This document shows, one piece after another, positions 35,539-43,434 of a stretch of 64,000 bases of DNA (position 1 is the first letter of the stretch; each line of letters starts with the position of its first letter). The stretch is from DASTCZ01 sp035308165 (GTDB lineage Bacteria; Acidobacteriota; Terriglobia; Acidiferrales; UBA7541): the NCBI GenBank assembly GCA_035308165.1, contig DATGHC010000009.1, positions 62,001-126,000 on the forward strand, read 5' to 3'. A program made the position numbers and the translations under genes. Below the pieces are notes generated by a model. That model made no database searches and was not told the origin of the DNA. It saw only the letters and a program-made list of their open reading frames with translations.

Positions 35539-38148
35539 TCACTCATACCGCAGCGCCACCATGGGATCGACCTTCATCGCCCGTCGCGCAGGAACGTAAC
35601 TGGCCAAAAGCGTCACGCCGATCAAGGTGACCGAAGCTGCGGCCAACGTGATCGCATCGGAAGGTTTGACGCCATAAAGCAAGCTCGTAAGGAATCGGGT
35701 AAGGCCCAGGGCTCCAACAATTCCCACGGCCAGACCCGCGAGCGCAAGAGCCAGCCCTTGGCCTACTACAAGCTGGAGCACGTCGCTTTTCCGTGCGCCC
35801 AAGGCCATTCGGATTCCGATTTCGTTTGTCCGGCGCGCAACCATGTAAGCCAGTGTTCCGTAAATACCGACAAACACTAGCAGCAACGTCAAACCACTGA
35901 AGAAACCCGCGAGATCCGCGACCAGAGACTCTTTCGCCAGCTTTTGATCCATGCGCTTTTCAAGGGTTGTGACCTCACGGATTCTCAGTTGTGGATCCAC
36001 TTCCCTGATCGCATCTTTCACGGCGCCGGCAAGGGCTAGAGGAGCGCTTGTGGTTCGCAGCTCCAGTGAATGAATTTCAGAGTTGTTCTGCATTGCCGCG
36101 AAATACACGAACGGCACATTCGATTTGCGAAGGTCAACGTATTTCGCATCCTTCGCAACGCCGATGATCGTGTACTGCACCTTATTGAACTCGAACCGCT
36201 TGCCCACCGCGGACCGGTCGCCGAAGTAGTGGCGCGCCATGGTCAGGTTCAGAATTGCGGATTTCTGAGTGTTGGCATTGTCCGCAGTCGAAAACTCGCG
36301 CCCCTCAATTATTGGGATGCCCGCCGTCTGAAAATAATCGGGTCCCACCCAATTTGCTTGCGCTCGCTGGCTTTCTGCAGTTTGTGGATGCCCCTCGAAC
36401 TTCAGCCCCTCAACACCACTCCCGGCGCCCGACAGTGTTGGAGAAAATGAAAAACTTCCCACTTGGACTCCCGGAATAGCTTCCAAGCGCTGCAGCAATT
36501 GGACAAGATTGCTTACAGTTGGCGGCTCGTGTCCCCGATCCGATGATACTTGTACGGAAAGTACGTTTGCCGCGTGGAATCCGATGTCCTGAGTCCTAAG
36601 GTTTTGCATGGTTCGGATAAGCAAGCCGCCGGCGACAACTAACACTACTGACAGGGCGACTTGCATCACGACCAGTCCATCCTTCAGATTCAAGAGCCGC
36701 CGTCGGCCCGCTTGGAAAGACAAATTGGGGTTCAACCCCACACCGTGGCTCTGCCGCGCGGCTTGGAGGGCAGGCGCCAGACCAAAGACCACGCCCGTTG
36801 CAACTGAAATCAATCCGGTAAAACCCAGGACATGAACGTCAGGATGCAGGTCCAACGTGATCGCACGGCCTACACCCGCAACCAAACCCAGCAAAAACCG
36901 CTCCGTCCAAATGGAAAATACAAAACCAACCATGCCGCCCATGAGTGACAGCAACACACTCTCCGTCACCAATTGCCGCACGATGCGGCCGTGGCCGGCT
37001 CCGAGCGCGAGGCGGGTAGCGATCTCCCTTTGTCGCGTCGTCGCCCGGGCCAGTTGCAGGCTCGCCAAATTGGCGCAGGCAATCAGCAGAACCACTGCCA
37101 CCACCGCCATCAGAATGTTCAAGGGCGCGGAAAAGCTGTCACGGAGACCGGAACCGCCGCGGTCGCCGCTTTCCACTGCAATGCGTTGAATAAACCCGCC
37201 TCGCGAATCGCTGTTTCCGATTTGCGCTTCCAAGACGCTCAAATCCTGGCTTGCCTGCTGCGCTCGAAGGCCCGGCTTCAGACGTCCCATCAAATTGAGC
37301 CACGTATACCCGGGAAGGCTTCTTCGCGACGCAGGCATAAGGCTCATCGTTGCCCAGATGTCGGGCGCATCTCCCACGGTTTCGCCGAAGAAGTCAGGCG
37401 ACGCAACTCCAACAATGGTGAACGCAGACCCATCCAGGTCAATCTGTTTCCCCACCACCGATGCGGAGCCTGCGAAGCTCCGCTTCCAATACCCAAAGCT
37501 AATGACCGCCACAGGGACGTTCTCATCCTCATCGCCAAACATACGACCGAGGATGGGTTGAACGCCGAGAACAGAAAAATAATCACAGGAAACGATTTTT
37601 CTTATCGCGACATCCGTCTCCGCGTCTATCCCGACTTCGATTTGCGCCTGATTCGACGCCGCGAGCATGCCCGAGAACGCCCGGTTGCCGTCGCGCAACA
37701 CCTGGTAGTCCGAGTATCCAAAGTCCCCGACCCGCCCGTCCCGCGAATAGGAAGCGAGCACCACCAGGCTTTCCGGATGGCTGACAGGAAGCGTTCTCAG
37801 CAAAATCGCATCGAGCAAGCTGAAGATTGCCGTGTTCGCGCCGATGCCCAGCGCAAGAGTGAGAACTGCGACCGCCGTGAATCCGGGATTCTTCCACAGC
37901 ATGCGCACACCAAATCGCAAATCCTGTAGCAGGCCTTCGACGAAGTACATGCTCCGTGCCTCTCTGGATTCCTCTTTCAAATGTTCAATCCCGCCCAATT
38001 CCATCCGCGCGCGCCTCCCCGCTTCTTGAAGACTCATACCCGCGGCGACGTAATCCGCGATCTGCCTCTCGACGTGGTATCGCAATTCCGCATCAAGCTG
38101 TTTCTCGGCCGTTTGTTTGTGAAACAATCGCCGCAGCCGCCGCATCAT
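35539..38148 (-). CDS. ADOP-type permease with prefix domain, copy D (first after PadR)
   Basis: An 869-residue two-unit MacB/FtsX permease. Prefix domain RLRRLFHKQTAEKQLDAEL then EAGRRARMELGGIEHLKEES; linker YFVEGLLQDLRFGVRMLWKN; first helix AVLTLALGIGANTAIFSLLD. FtsX 1 has VVLLIACANLASLQLARATT and ALGAGHGRIVRQLVTESV; FtsX 2 has GIYGTLAYMVARRTNEIGI. It starts 10 nt after padR, so it is cotranscribed and probably under PadR control. No ATPase partner is near. Export or envelope-stress roles are guesses from MacB only. Confidence 0.93.
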   Translation of the reverse strand: MMRRLRRLFHKQTAEKQLDAELRYHVERQIADYVAAGMSLQEAGRRARMELGGIEHLKEESREARSMYFVEGLLQDLRFGVRMLWKNPGFTAVAVLTLALGIGANTAIFSLLDAILLRTLPVSHPESLVVLASYSRDGRVGDFGYSDYQVLRDGNRAFSGMLAASNQAQIEVGIDAETDVAIRKIVSCDYFSVLGVQPILGRMFGDEDENVPVAVISFGYWKRSFAGSASVVGKQIDLDGSAFTIVGVASPDFFGETVGDAPDIWATMSLMPASRRSLPGYTWLNLMGRLKPGLRAQQASQDLSVLEAQIGNSDSRGGFIQRIAVESGDRGGSGLRDSFSAPLNILMAVVAVVLLIACANLASLQLARATTRQREIATRLALGAGHGRIVRQLVTESVLLSLMGGMVGFVFSIWTERFLLGLVAGVGRAITLDLHPDVHVLGFTGLISVATGVVFGLAPALQAARQSHGVGLNPNLSFQAGRRRLLNLKDGLVVMQVALSVVLVVAGGLLIRTMQNLRTQDIGFHAANVLSVQVSSDRGHEPPTVSNLVQLLQRLEAIPGVQVGSFSFSPTLSGAGSGVEGLKFEGHPQTAESQRAQANWVGPDYFQTAGIPIIEGREFSTADNANTQKSAILNLTMARHYFGDRSAVGKRFEFNKVQYTIIGVAKDAKYVDLRKSNVPFVYFAAMQNNSEIHSLELRTTSAPLALAGAVKDAIREVDPQLRIREVTTLEKRMDQKLAKESLVADLAGFFSGLTLLLVFVGIYGTLAYMVARRTNEIGIRMALGARKSDVLQLVVGQGLALALAGLAVGIVGALGLTRFLTSLLYGVKPSDAITLAAASVTLIGVTLLASYVPARRAMKVDPMVALRYE
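35546..35580 (-). repeat. 3'-end segment of ADOP copy D, one mismatch to copies B and C
   Basis: 35 bp matching the B/C 3'-end repeat with one base difference, then diverging. Confidence 0.7.
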
Positions 38149-38158
38149 CGGCCCTCCC

Positions 38159-38494
38159 CTATTCCACTGCTCGAAGGATCGTTTTCACCGCGTCCGACAT
38201 TCGCGCCCAGCTCTCCACTTCATTTTCCAGTTGCTTCCGGCCCTTCCGTGTCAGCTTGTAAAACTTCGCCTCGCGCCCCGTCTCCGATTCCTTCCACTCC
38301 GGCTCCAGCCAGCCGCGGTCTTCCAGCCTATGTAGCGCCGGATACAGCGAGCCCTGGTGCACCTGAAAGAAATCCTTGGAAATTTCCTTCATCCTCTGCG
38401 AGATCGCGTACCCGTGGATCGGTCCGAACGCGACAATCTTCAGGATCAACATGTCCAGCGTCCCCTTCAGGAATTCTTTCTTGTCTTTGTCCAT
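38159..38494 (-). CDS. PadR-family transcriptional regulator
   Basis: A 111-residue winged-helix repressor of the small PadR type. FLKGTLDMLILKIVAFGPIH and GYAISQRMKEIS form the helix-turn-helix, VHQGSLYPALHRLEDRGWLE the recognition helix and wing, GREAKFYKLTRKGRKQLE the second strand pair, and the C-terminal helix gives the dimer. GGAAGGGG precedes ATG 38494. It is the first gene of an operon with three ADOPs. PadR proteins usually repress their own operon until a small ligand, often an aromatic or antibiotic compound, releases them; ligand here unknown. Confidence 0.95.
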   Translation of the reverse strand: MDKDKKEFLKGTLDMLILKIVAFGPIHGYAISQRMKEISKDFFQVHQGSLYPALHRLEDRGWLEPEWKESETGREAKFYKLTRKGRKQLENEVESWARMSDAVKTILRAVE

Positions 38495-38529
38495 TATCCC
38501 CTTCCCGTCTCTAATGCCTAGAAGTCCGA

Positions 38530-38564
38530 CATATACGCCCCTGGGTGACTCTCGTCAACAAGAG
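38530..38564 (-). promoter_or_regulatory. Promoter of the padR-ADOP operon with overlapping palindrome
   Basis: On the reverse strand, TTGACG (38553-38558), a 17-bp spacer and TATATG (38530-38535) form a good sigma-70 promoter 36 bp before padR. An imperfect palindrome, CTCTTGTTGACGAGAG (38549-38564, 6 of 8 pairs), overlaps the -35 box. It is a natural candidate for the PadR operator. Confidence 0.6.
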
Positions 38565-38647
38565 ATTTTCAACCCCCATCGGACCGCGCAAACGGAGTGT
38601 GGAATCGCGCACAATTCCGGGCCGCCCGTTCTCGATTTCAGATAATA

Positions 38648-39754
38648 ATGTTATGTATGAAGATGTCAGGCGAAATGGACTCCCGTAGGACGGCCAAGGA
38701 ACTTCAGGTGACGCGAACGCTTCTTCCCATCGCAGTTTCGCTGGTGCTGATTGCCGCGGCTATTCTTCGTGCTTCTTCATCATCCGTTCCTGACGTGCAA
38801 TCATTTTTCCGGGACAGCATTGGACTGACTCAGAGTCAGATCTCCGCCATACGCGCCGGAAAACCGGTCACGAAAACAATGCCTCCGCGCAGCCCGGATG
38901 AGGTCTTCCTCTTCGGCGCCATCTATATCCATGCAACTCCAGAGACCTATCTGGACTTCGCCCAGGATTTCAATCGCCGCCGAAAGCTTCCCAACTATCT
39001 GGCGCTCGGCGTGTTCAGTAATCCCCCCAAGCTTTCCGATCTGGATGGCTTTTCGTTGGACGATGATGACATCAAGGCCCTGAAGAATTGCAGGCCCGGC
39101 GATTGCCTGATTCAAATCCCCGCCAGTTCCATCGAAACAATCCATCAATCCATCAATTGGTCCGGTCCGGATGTGGACAATCAAGTCAACCAGCTTCTGC
39201 GGGGCGGCGTGCTCGATCGTCTGCTGGCTTACCAGCGCGAAGGCAATCGGGCTTTGGGCGTTTATAACGATAAGCGCGATCCCACCGATGTCGCCGATCA
39301 TTTCGCATTCATGCTCAGCTATAACAAGGCCTTACCGGAGTACCTGCCCACTTTTAACAACTACCTGCTTTCCTATCCCTCCGGCAGGCCGCAAAATGTC
39401 GAGGACACTTTCTACTGGGCGAAAGTGAAATTCGGATTGAAGCCCACCTTGCGGGTCGTCCATGTCATTACCATGCGCGGGTCGGCCGCCGGCGAGCCGG
39501 CCTGCGTCGTAGCCGAAAAGCAGCTGTATTCCAGCCACTATTTTGAGACGGCTCTCGATCTTTCCTTCTGCATCCGTGACGGCAGCGATTCATCGCAGCC
39601 CGGCTTTTACCTGATCATGGCCCTGGCCTCCGAGCAGTCAGGCCTCACGGGCATCAGAGGCACTATCGTCCGCAAAGTCGCGGTGGACCGCTCCGTCTCC
39701 TCCCTCCAGGATGCTCTGTCCACAATCCGGGCCACTCTTGAGGGCAAGCAATAA
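38648..39754 (+). CDS. Exported or membrane-anchored protein of unknown function
   Basis: About 368 residues with an N-terminal hydrophobic segment (TLLPIAVSLVLIAAAILRAS) acting as signal or anchor. A soluble extracytoplasmic part follows (VQSFFRDSIGLTQSQISAIR, SLDDDDIKALKNCRPGDCLI, RALGVYNDKRDP). Two Cys pairs are possible. No catalytic motif or known family is recognised. Start codons at 38648, 38657, 38663 and 38675 are all in frame and none has a clear ribosome site. It is divergent from padR across a shared 150-bp promoter region, so the PadR operator might affect it too. Confidence 0.75.
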   Translation: MLCMKMSGEMDSRRTAKELQVTRTLLPIAVSLVLIAAAILRASSSSVPDVQSFFRDSIGLTQSQISAIRAGKPVTKTMPPRSPDEVFLFGAIYIHATPETYLDFAQDFNRRRKLPNYLALGVFSNPPKLSDLDGFSLDDDDIKALKNCRPGDCLIQIPASSIETIHQSINWSGPDVDNQVNQLLRGGVLDRLLAYQREGNRALGVYNDKRDPTDVADHFAFMLSYNKALPEYLPTFNNYLLSYPSGRPQNVEDTFYWAKVKFGLKPTLRVVHVITMRGSAAGEPACVVAEKQLYSSHYFETALDLSFCIRDGSDSSQPGFYLIMALASEQSGLTGIRGTIVRKVAVDRSVSSLQDALSTIRATLEGKQ

Positions 39755-39890
39755 TCTCTTCCGGACTGAAGCGGGCGGGGCACTCGGACCCGGCCGTGCT
39801 GCTCTCTCCATCTCCAGTTTCGCCATCGCAATTCGCTACGGTGGTAACATCGGTCTGGGCTCTCCATCGGCATATTCCGGGTGAACGTAC

Positions 39891-40283
39891 GTGAACGACC
39901 TCACAATCCGAACTTCCGACCAAGGCTGGCTGGCCCAGCTCGTGAAGGCCTATCGCCACCGCGATCAGATCATTATTGTGGATGACGCGCACGTGGGTAT
40001 CGATCCTAGCAATCAATCCCTTCTGGAAATGGGGCTGAAGACTGGACTCGCGCGCAACGAATGGACCGCCGCTCTGCTCTCCGCAGGCATGGGCATTTAC
40101 GGCGCGGTGGTAATCGTTCTTGCCATTTTGGATCCGGAACCAACCAGCAAGCTCAGCCTGCTGATCGCCAGCGGAGCGGTCCTCGCCATCGGCGGCGGCT
40201 TCAGCGCAATTCGCATTCTCACCAAGCATAAGCCTCCCAATGTCCGCGTTTCGGCCAAGGGAATCGAAATTGAGTGGGATTGA
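39891..40283 (+). CDS. Small membrane protein of unknown function
   Basis: 130 residues from a GTG start. A soluble N-terminal half of about 60 residues (AQLVKAYRHRDQIIIVDDAH) is followed by two helices (AALLSAGMGIYGAVVIVLAI and LSLLIASGAVLAIGGGFSAI) and a short tail ending GIEIEWD. It lies 136 nt after the previous gene on the same strand. No family recognised. Confidence 0.55.
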   Translation: MNDLTIRTSDQGWLAQLVKAYRHRDQIIIVDDAHVGIDPSNQSLLEMGLKTGLARNEWTAALLSAGMGIYGAVVIVLAILDPEPTSKLSLLIASGAVLAIGGGFSAIRILTKHKPPNVRVSAKGIEIEWD

Positions 40284-40351
40284 GTTGCGTGGCTGAAACC
40301 AGCGACCGTGTTTTTGGAATTTCGCAGGACGTTTTTTCGATTGATAATTAT

Positions 40352-41497
40352 TCAGTTCGATGCCCCAACGTGTGCCGCCAGCCATTTTGCCATCGTCTCC
40401 AGATACTCCGGGTCGATGCTGCCTTCCCCTTCGCCGGACACCAATCGCATTCCGTGGTCCACCTGCGGAAACACTCGAATCGTGAAATCTTTGTTGCCGC
40501 TCTGCGTCAGAGTTTGACGGATGATGTCCACGCTCTCTTTGACTTGCACCAGCCGGTCCTGATCGCCAAACAGGAATAACGCCGGCACTCGCAACGCTTT
40601 CAGCGCAGGCACAGGATCGTAGTTCATCTCGTGTCCAAACCAAAGCAAGCTCCGTCCCACTGGTTTGCTGAGCTCGGAAGGCGCAGGCAGCGGATCGAAT
40701 AATCCGTCCTGCTGCTTCTTGACTTCGTTGTACCACCGCTTGCCGCGCGCATTTTCCAACCCTTCCCTGGCCTTCTCGTATCCCTTTCCGCTGCTCATGT
40801 AATCCCACACCTCGCGCCGCAAGGCGGTGGCTTCCAAGACGTCACTCTCGGCCACGCCTCGTGCCCGCAACTCTTCTGCATAATAGAAAAGCATCTGCTG
40901 GCCCGGAGAAACTCCCGGTCCGGATACGGCAATCACGAAGGAAGTGTCGGAAGAACGCGAGGCCGCGAGCGGGCCAAGCCACCCTCCCTGGCTGAGTCCC
41001 CACACCCCGATGTGTCGCGAATCTATTTCCTTGCGTGACTTCAGGTACGCGAGGCCTGCAAGCCCGTCATCACAAAGATCCATGAACGGGATTTTCTTAA
41101 AGTCGCCGCTGGATTCGCCCACACCGCGCTTGTCATAAGCCAAAGCCGCGATGCCGTGGGCTGCAAACCATCGAGCCGTGAAAAGATCCCTGCTCTGAGG
41201 GCCCGAGCCATGAAAAAGCACCACCGCGGGATGCCGCTGCGTCCCCGCGGGAAGCGCCAGAGTCCCCGCTAAAATTGCGTCACCACTACTAAAACGCACC
41301 GCTTCTTCGCTGGCCTCACTCTTCGCGGAAGCCATCGGCGCCGGATGACCGCAGCCGGCGAACACCAGAACGGCAGTTGCAAACAATCCGGCCCACAAGA
41401 CCGTCGGCAAATGGCAACTCGAGCCCCCGGATTCCGAAAAGCTCTTCCTGCGACTCTTTTCGCCTGCGATTCGTCCCCGGACTCGCGCTTCACTCAT
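40352..41497 (-). CDS. Alpha/beta-hydrolase lipoprotein
   Basis: A secreted or envelope-anchored serine hydrolase of about 381 residues. Lipoprotein signal LFATAVLVFAGC (lipobox FAGC). Hydrolase fold with oxyanion-loop HGSGPQSRD, nucleophile Ser169 in GLSQGGW, acid GDQDRLVQV and His in VDHGMRL. This resembles acyl-peptide/BAAT or dienelactone-type esterases. ATG 41497 starts a plausible signal with a basic N-terminus; the frame is open upstream to 41647 but that part looks non-coding. It stands alone, convergent with the 39891 gene. The substrate is unknown. Confidence 0.88.
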   Translation of the reverse strand: MSEARVRGRIAGEKSRRKSFSESGGSSCHLPTVLWAGLFATAVLVFAGCGHPAPMASAKSEASEEAVRFSSGDAILAGTLALPAGTQRHPAVVLFHGSGPQSRDLFTARWFAAHGIAALAYDKRGVGESSGDFKKIPFMDLCDDGLAGLAYLKSRKEIDSRHIGVWGLSQGGWLGPLAASRSSDTSFVIAVSGPGVSPGQQMLFYYAEELRARGVAESDVLEATALRREVWDYMSSGKGYEKAREGLENARGKRWYNEVKKQQDGLFDPLPAPSELSKPVGRSLLWFGHEMNYDPVPALKALRVPALFLFGDQDRLVQVKESVDIIRQTLTQSGNKDFTIRVFPQVDHGMRLVSGEGEGSIDPEYLETMAKWLAAHVGASN

Positions 41498-41825
41498 GTC
41501 GCACAGAACGGTGAGCTTCGTTCGACCTGATCCCATTCTTTGCAGCTTCTCCATTCCTGACCACGCCTGCTGGTAGCCAGGCATTCGGTTGCCCGCCGCA
41601 GTCAACCGGCTTGGCCTTGGGATTACTTCCATATAGACGCTCGTCACAAAGAAGTATTTCGTCTGAATGTCCGATAGGCGGGAATGTCCGATTTGGGTCC
41701 TCCCTTACTAATTCAACTTGCATCGAATTGCCGTGGACTCAAAAATTTCGATTAGGCTCAGTGGCCATTGAATCAGCGTGAATTCGAGTCCGCGGTTCGC
41801 ATAGAAAGCGCGCCCTGGATGATAC

Positions 41826-41859
41826 TCCGCAATTACTTCCTCAGATGCTATACTCCCGC
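41826..41859 (+). promoter_or_regulatory. Promoter-like element, copy 1 (upstream of VWFA gene)
   Basis: Contains GATGCTATACTCCCGC at 41844-41859. TGCTATACT is an extended -10 box, about 50 bp before the VWFA start. The same 16 bp, preceded by CTCCGC and a T-rich spacer, recur at 43224-43239. No clear -35 box. The rest of the 41498-41907 gap holds nothing recognised. Confidence 0.5.
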
Positions 41860-41907
41860 CAAACGTGTGCGGCATGGTAATCAAGGTGAAACGGCTTTCG
41901 TGCACGC

Positions 41908-42915
41908 ATGCGGAGATTGTGGGTTAACTCATTGATGCTGCACCCCTCGGCAAACCGTTCTCTCTTGTTCCTCGCATGTATTCTTGCGGCGCCCGTATAC
42001 GGACAAGATTCCCCTTGCGCCATCCGTGAAATCCCAATAAATGTGACCGATCCGGCGGGAGTCATCGTTACAGATTTGAATCCCGCAACCTTCTTGGCAA
42101 AGGTTCATGGTAAGCCCGTACAAGTGCTATCAGTCGCTCGGGATTCTCGTCCACGCCGCATCGTCATCCTTCTGGATGCCAGTAGTAGCATGACCATTGA
42201 GCCAATCAAATGGGCGATGGCTCTACGAACTGCCACGGAATTGCTGAATGCTGCTCCGGCCTCGGATACCTTTTCCCTAATCGTATTCACGAATGCGGTT
42301 CAGGAGACCGTGGATTTCACACAGGACCGCGGATCGATCCTCACGAGCTTGCAGAAGATCGAGCGCGGTAAGAAAGCATTGCCCAAGGGAACAAAAGGTA
42401 GCACTGCTCTTTGGGATGCGATCTCGGCAGGAGCTACTCTCCTAGGTTCGTCCACTCCAGGGGATGTGATCTATGCGATCACAGATGGAGACGACAATGC
42501 AAGCGAGGAGAAACCATCTGTCATTGAGCGCACTTTGCTCGAAAAGGGAATCAGGCTGTTCGGCTTCTTCTTTGATGAGGGCAGTATTGAAATGTATCCT
42601 GACCACCCGACTCTGATTGACGTTGGGACGACATTGAAGGACACCGGAGGGGTGGCAGTGGTTCTGCCGAGGGGGAAGTATCTAGAAAGCGAATACAAAC
42701 TTTCCAATGAGCAACTTGCCCTTCTTAGTCGACTCCTCCAAAGCCAGTTCAAGCAGATTGATCAATTTTATCTCTTGAAAATCGCTCTGGCGCAAGATAT
42801 CCAGAAGCCTGCGGACTTGTCTCTCGGATTTACCCCAGCGAATGATCGAAAGTTACGGGCTCTTACGCTTACTTACGTTGATAAAATCTCTCCTTGCAAT
42901 TCACACAGCCCATAG
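41908..42915 (+). CDS. Secreted VWFA-domain protein (acidobacterial VWFA-related type)
   Basis: A 335-residue exported protein. Signal peptide SLLFLACILAAPVYGQ, then a short beta domain (INVTDPAGVIVTDLNPATFL), then a von Willebrand A domain. The MIDAS metal site is LLDASSSM (first Asp near residue 90), with the Thr in KGSTALWDAI and Asp in ITDGDDNAS. Such domains bind protein partners through a divalent ion. The pattern fits the VWFA-related family expanded in Acidobacteria, whose role is unknown. ATG 41908 and ATG 41935 are both possible starts with no clear ribosome site. A promoter-like element lies just upstream. Confidence 0.88.
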   Translation: MRRLWVNSLMLHPSANRSLLFLACILAAPVYGQDSPCAIREIPINVTDPAGVIVTDLNPATFLAKVHGKPVQVLSVARDSRPRRIVILLDASSSMTIEPIKWAMALRTATELLNAAPASDTFSLIVFTNAVQETVDFTQDRGSILTSLQKIERGKKALPKGTKGSTALWDAISAGATLLGSSTPGDVIYAITDGDDNASEEKPSVIERTLLEKGIRLFGFFFDEGSIEMYPDHPTLIDVGTTLKDTGGVAVVLPRGKYLESEYKLSNEQLALLSRLLQSQFKQIDQFYLLKIALAQDIQKPADLSLGFTPANDRKLRALTLTYVDKISPCNSHSP

Positions 42916-43434
42916 GCTTTCCTCATATTGCTGTTGTATAGCGGCGGCACTGACAACTCGCCCCATCACCTAGCAATCGGTCGGCGATGTGGCCGCTTTA
43001 CTTTCAATTGCTACCAACCAGGTTCAGGCGATCTATTCGCGTTTACCGTCAGCCCTGCTGCTGGATTTCTCCGGTACGAGCATTTGGGACCTGTCGACAC
43101 ATCGACTACGTTCCCAAACGGATCAACCGTGGGCGCAATCCACATCGTCGCGTCGAGCGGGCTCCCAGCACAGGATCGTATACAACCGCGTCCCTGCTCG
43201 TTCTTCTCCGCGATTATTTTTTGGATGCTATACTCCCGCTGTGCAACTACACCATGAAAACGGGTTGCGATTTGCGGCCGCCTGCCCACATGCTGAGCCT
43301 TAGGCAAAAGGTGCGTTCCGGTATCTATGGCGCTTCCTCAGTGGCGGTCCGCGTCTCTGCGCGGCTTGCAACCCAAGCAGGAAGCGTGGCATCGTAATCC
43401 GCAATCCTAAAAATTTCTTGGAGAGGTGGTTTTG
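42916..43434. other. Non-coding gap with promoter-like element copy 2
   Basis: About 520 bp without a convincing gene; three overlapping frames on the plus strand compete and none has a ribosome site or recognisable protein. At 43224-43239 the 16-bp GATGCTATACTCCCGC recurs, preceded by CTCCGC, as upstream of the VWFA gene. It could be the promoter of the lipoprotein gene at 43435, giving a leader of about 200 nt. Confidence 0.45.

Noticed and set aside
36973..37929. 318-residue frame antisense to ADOP copy D
   Set aside because: Shadow frame rich in Arg/His; the permease frame is certain.
42928..43397. Three overlapping frames of 104-136 residues
   Set aside because: They compete in different frames, have no ribosome site, and the region holds a promoter-like element instead.
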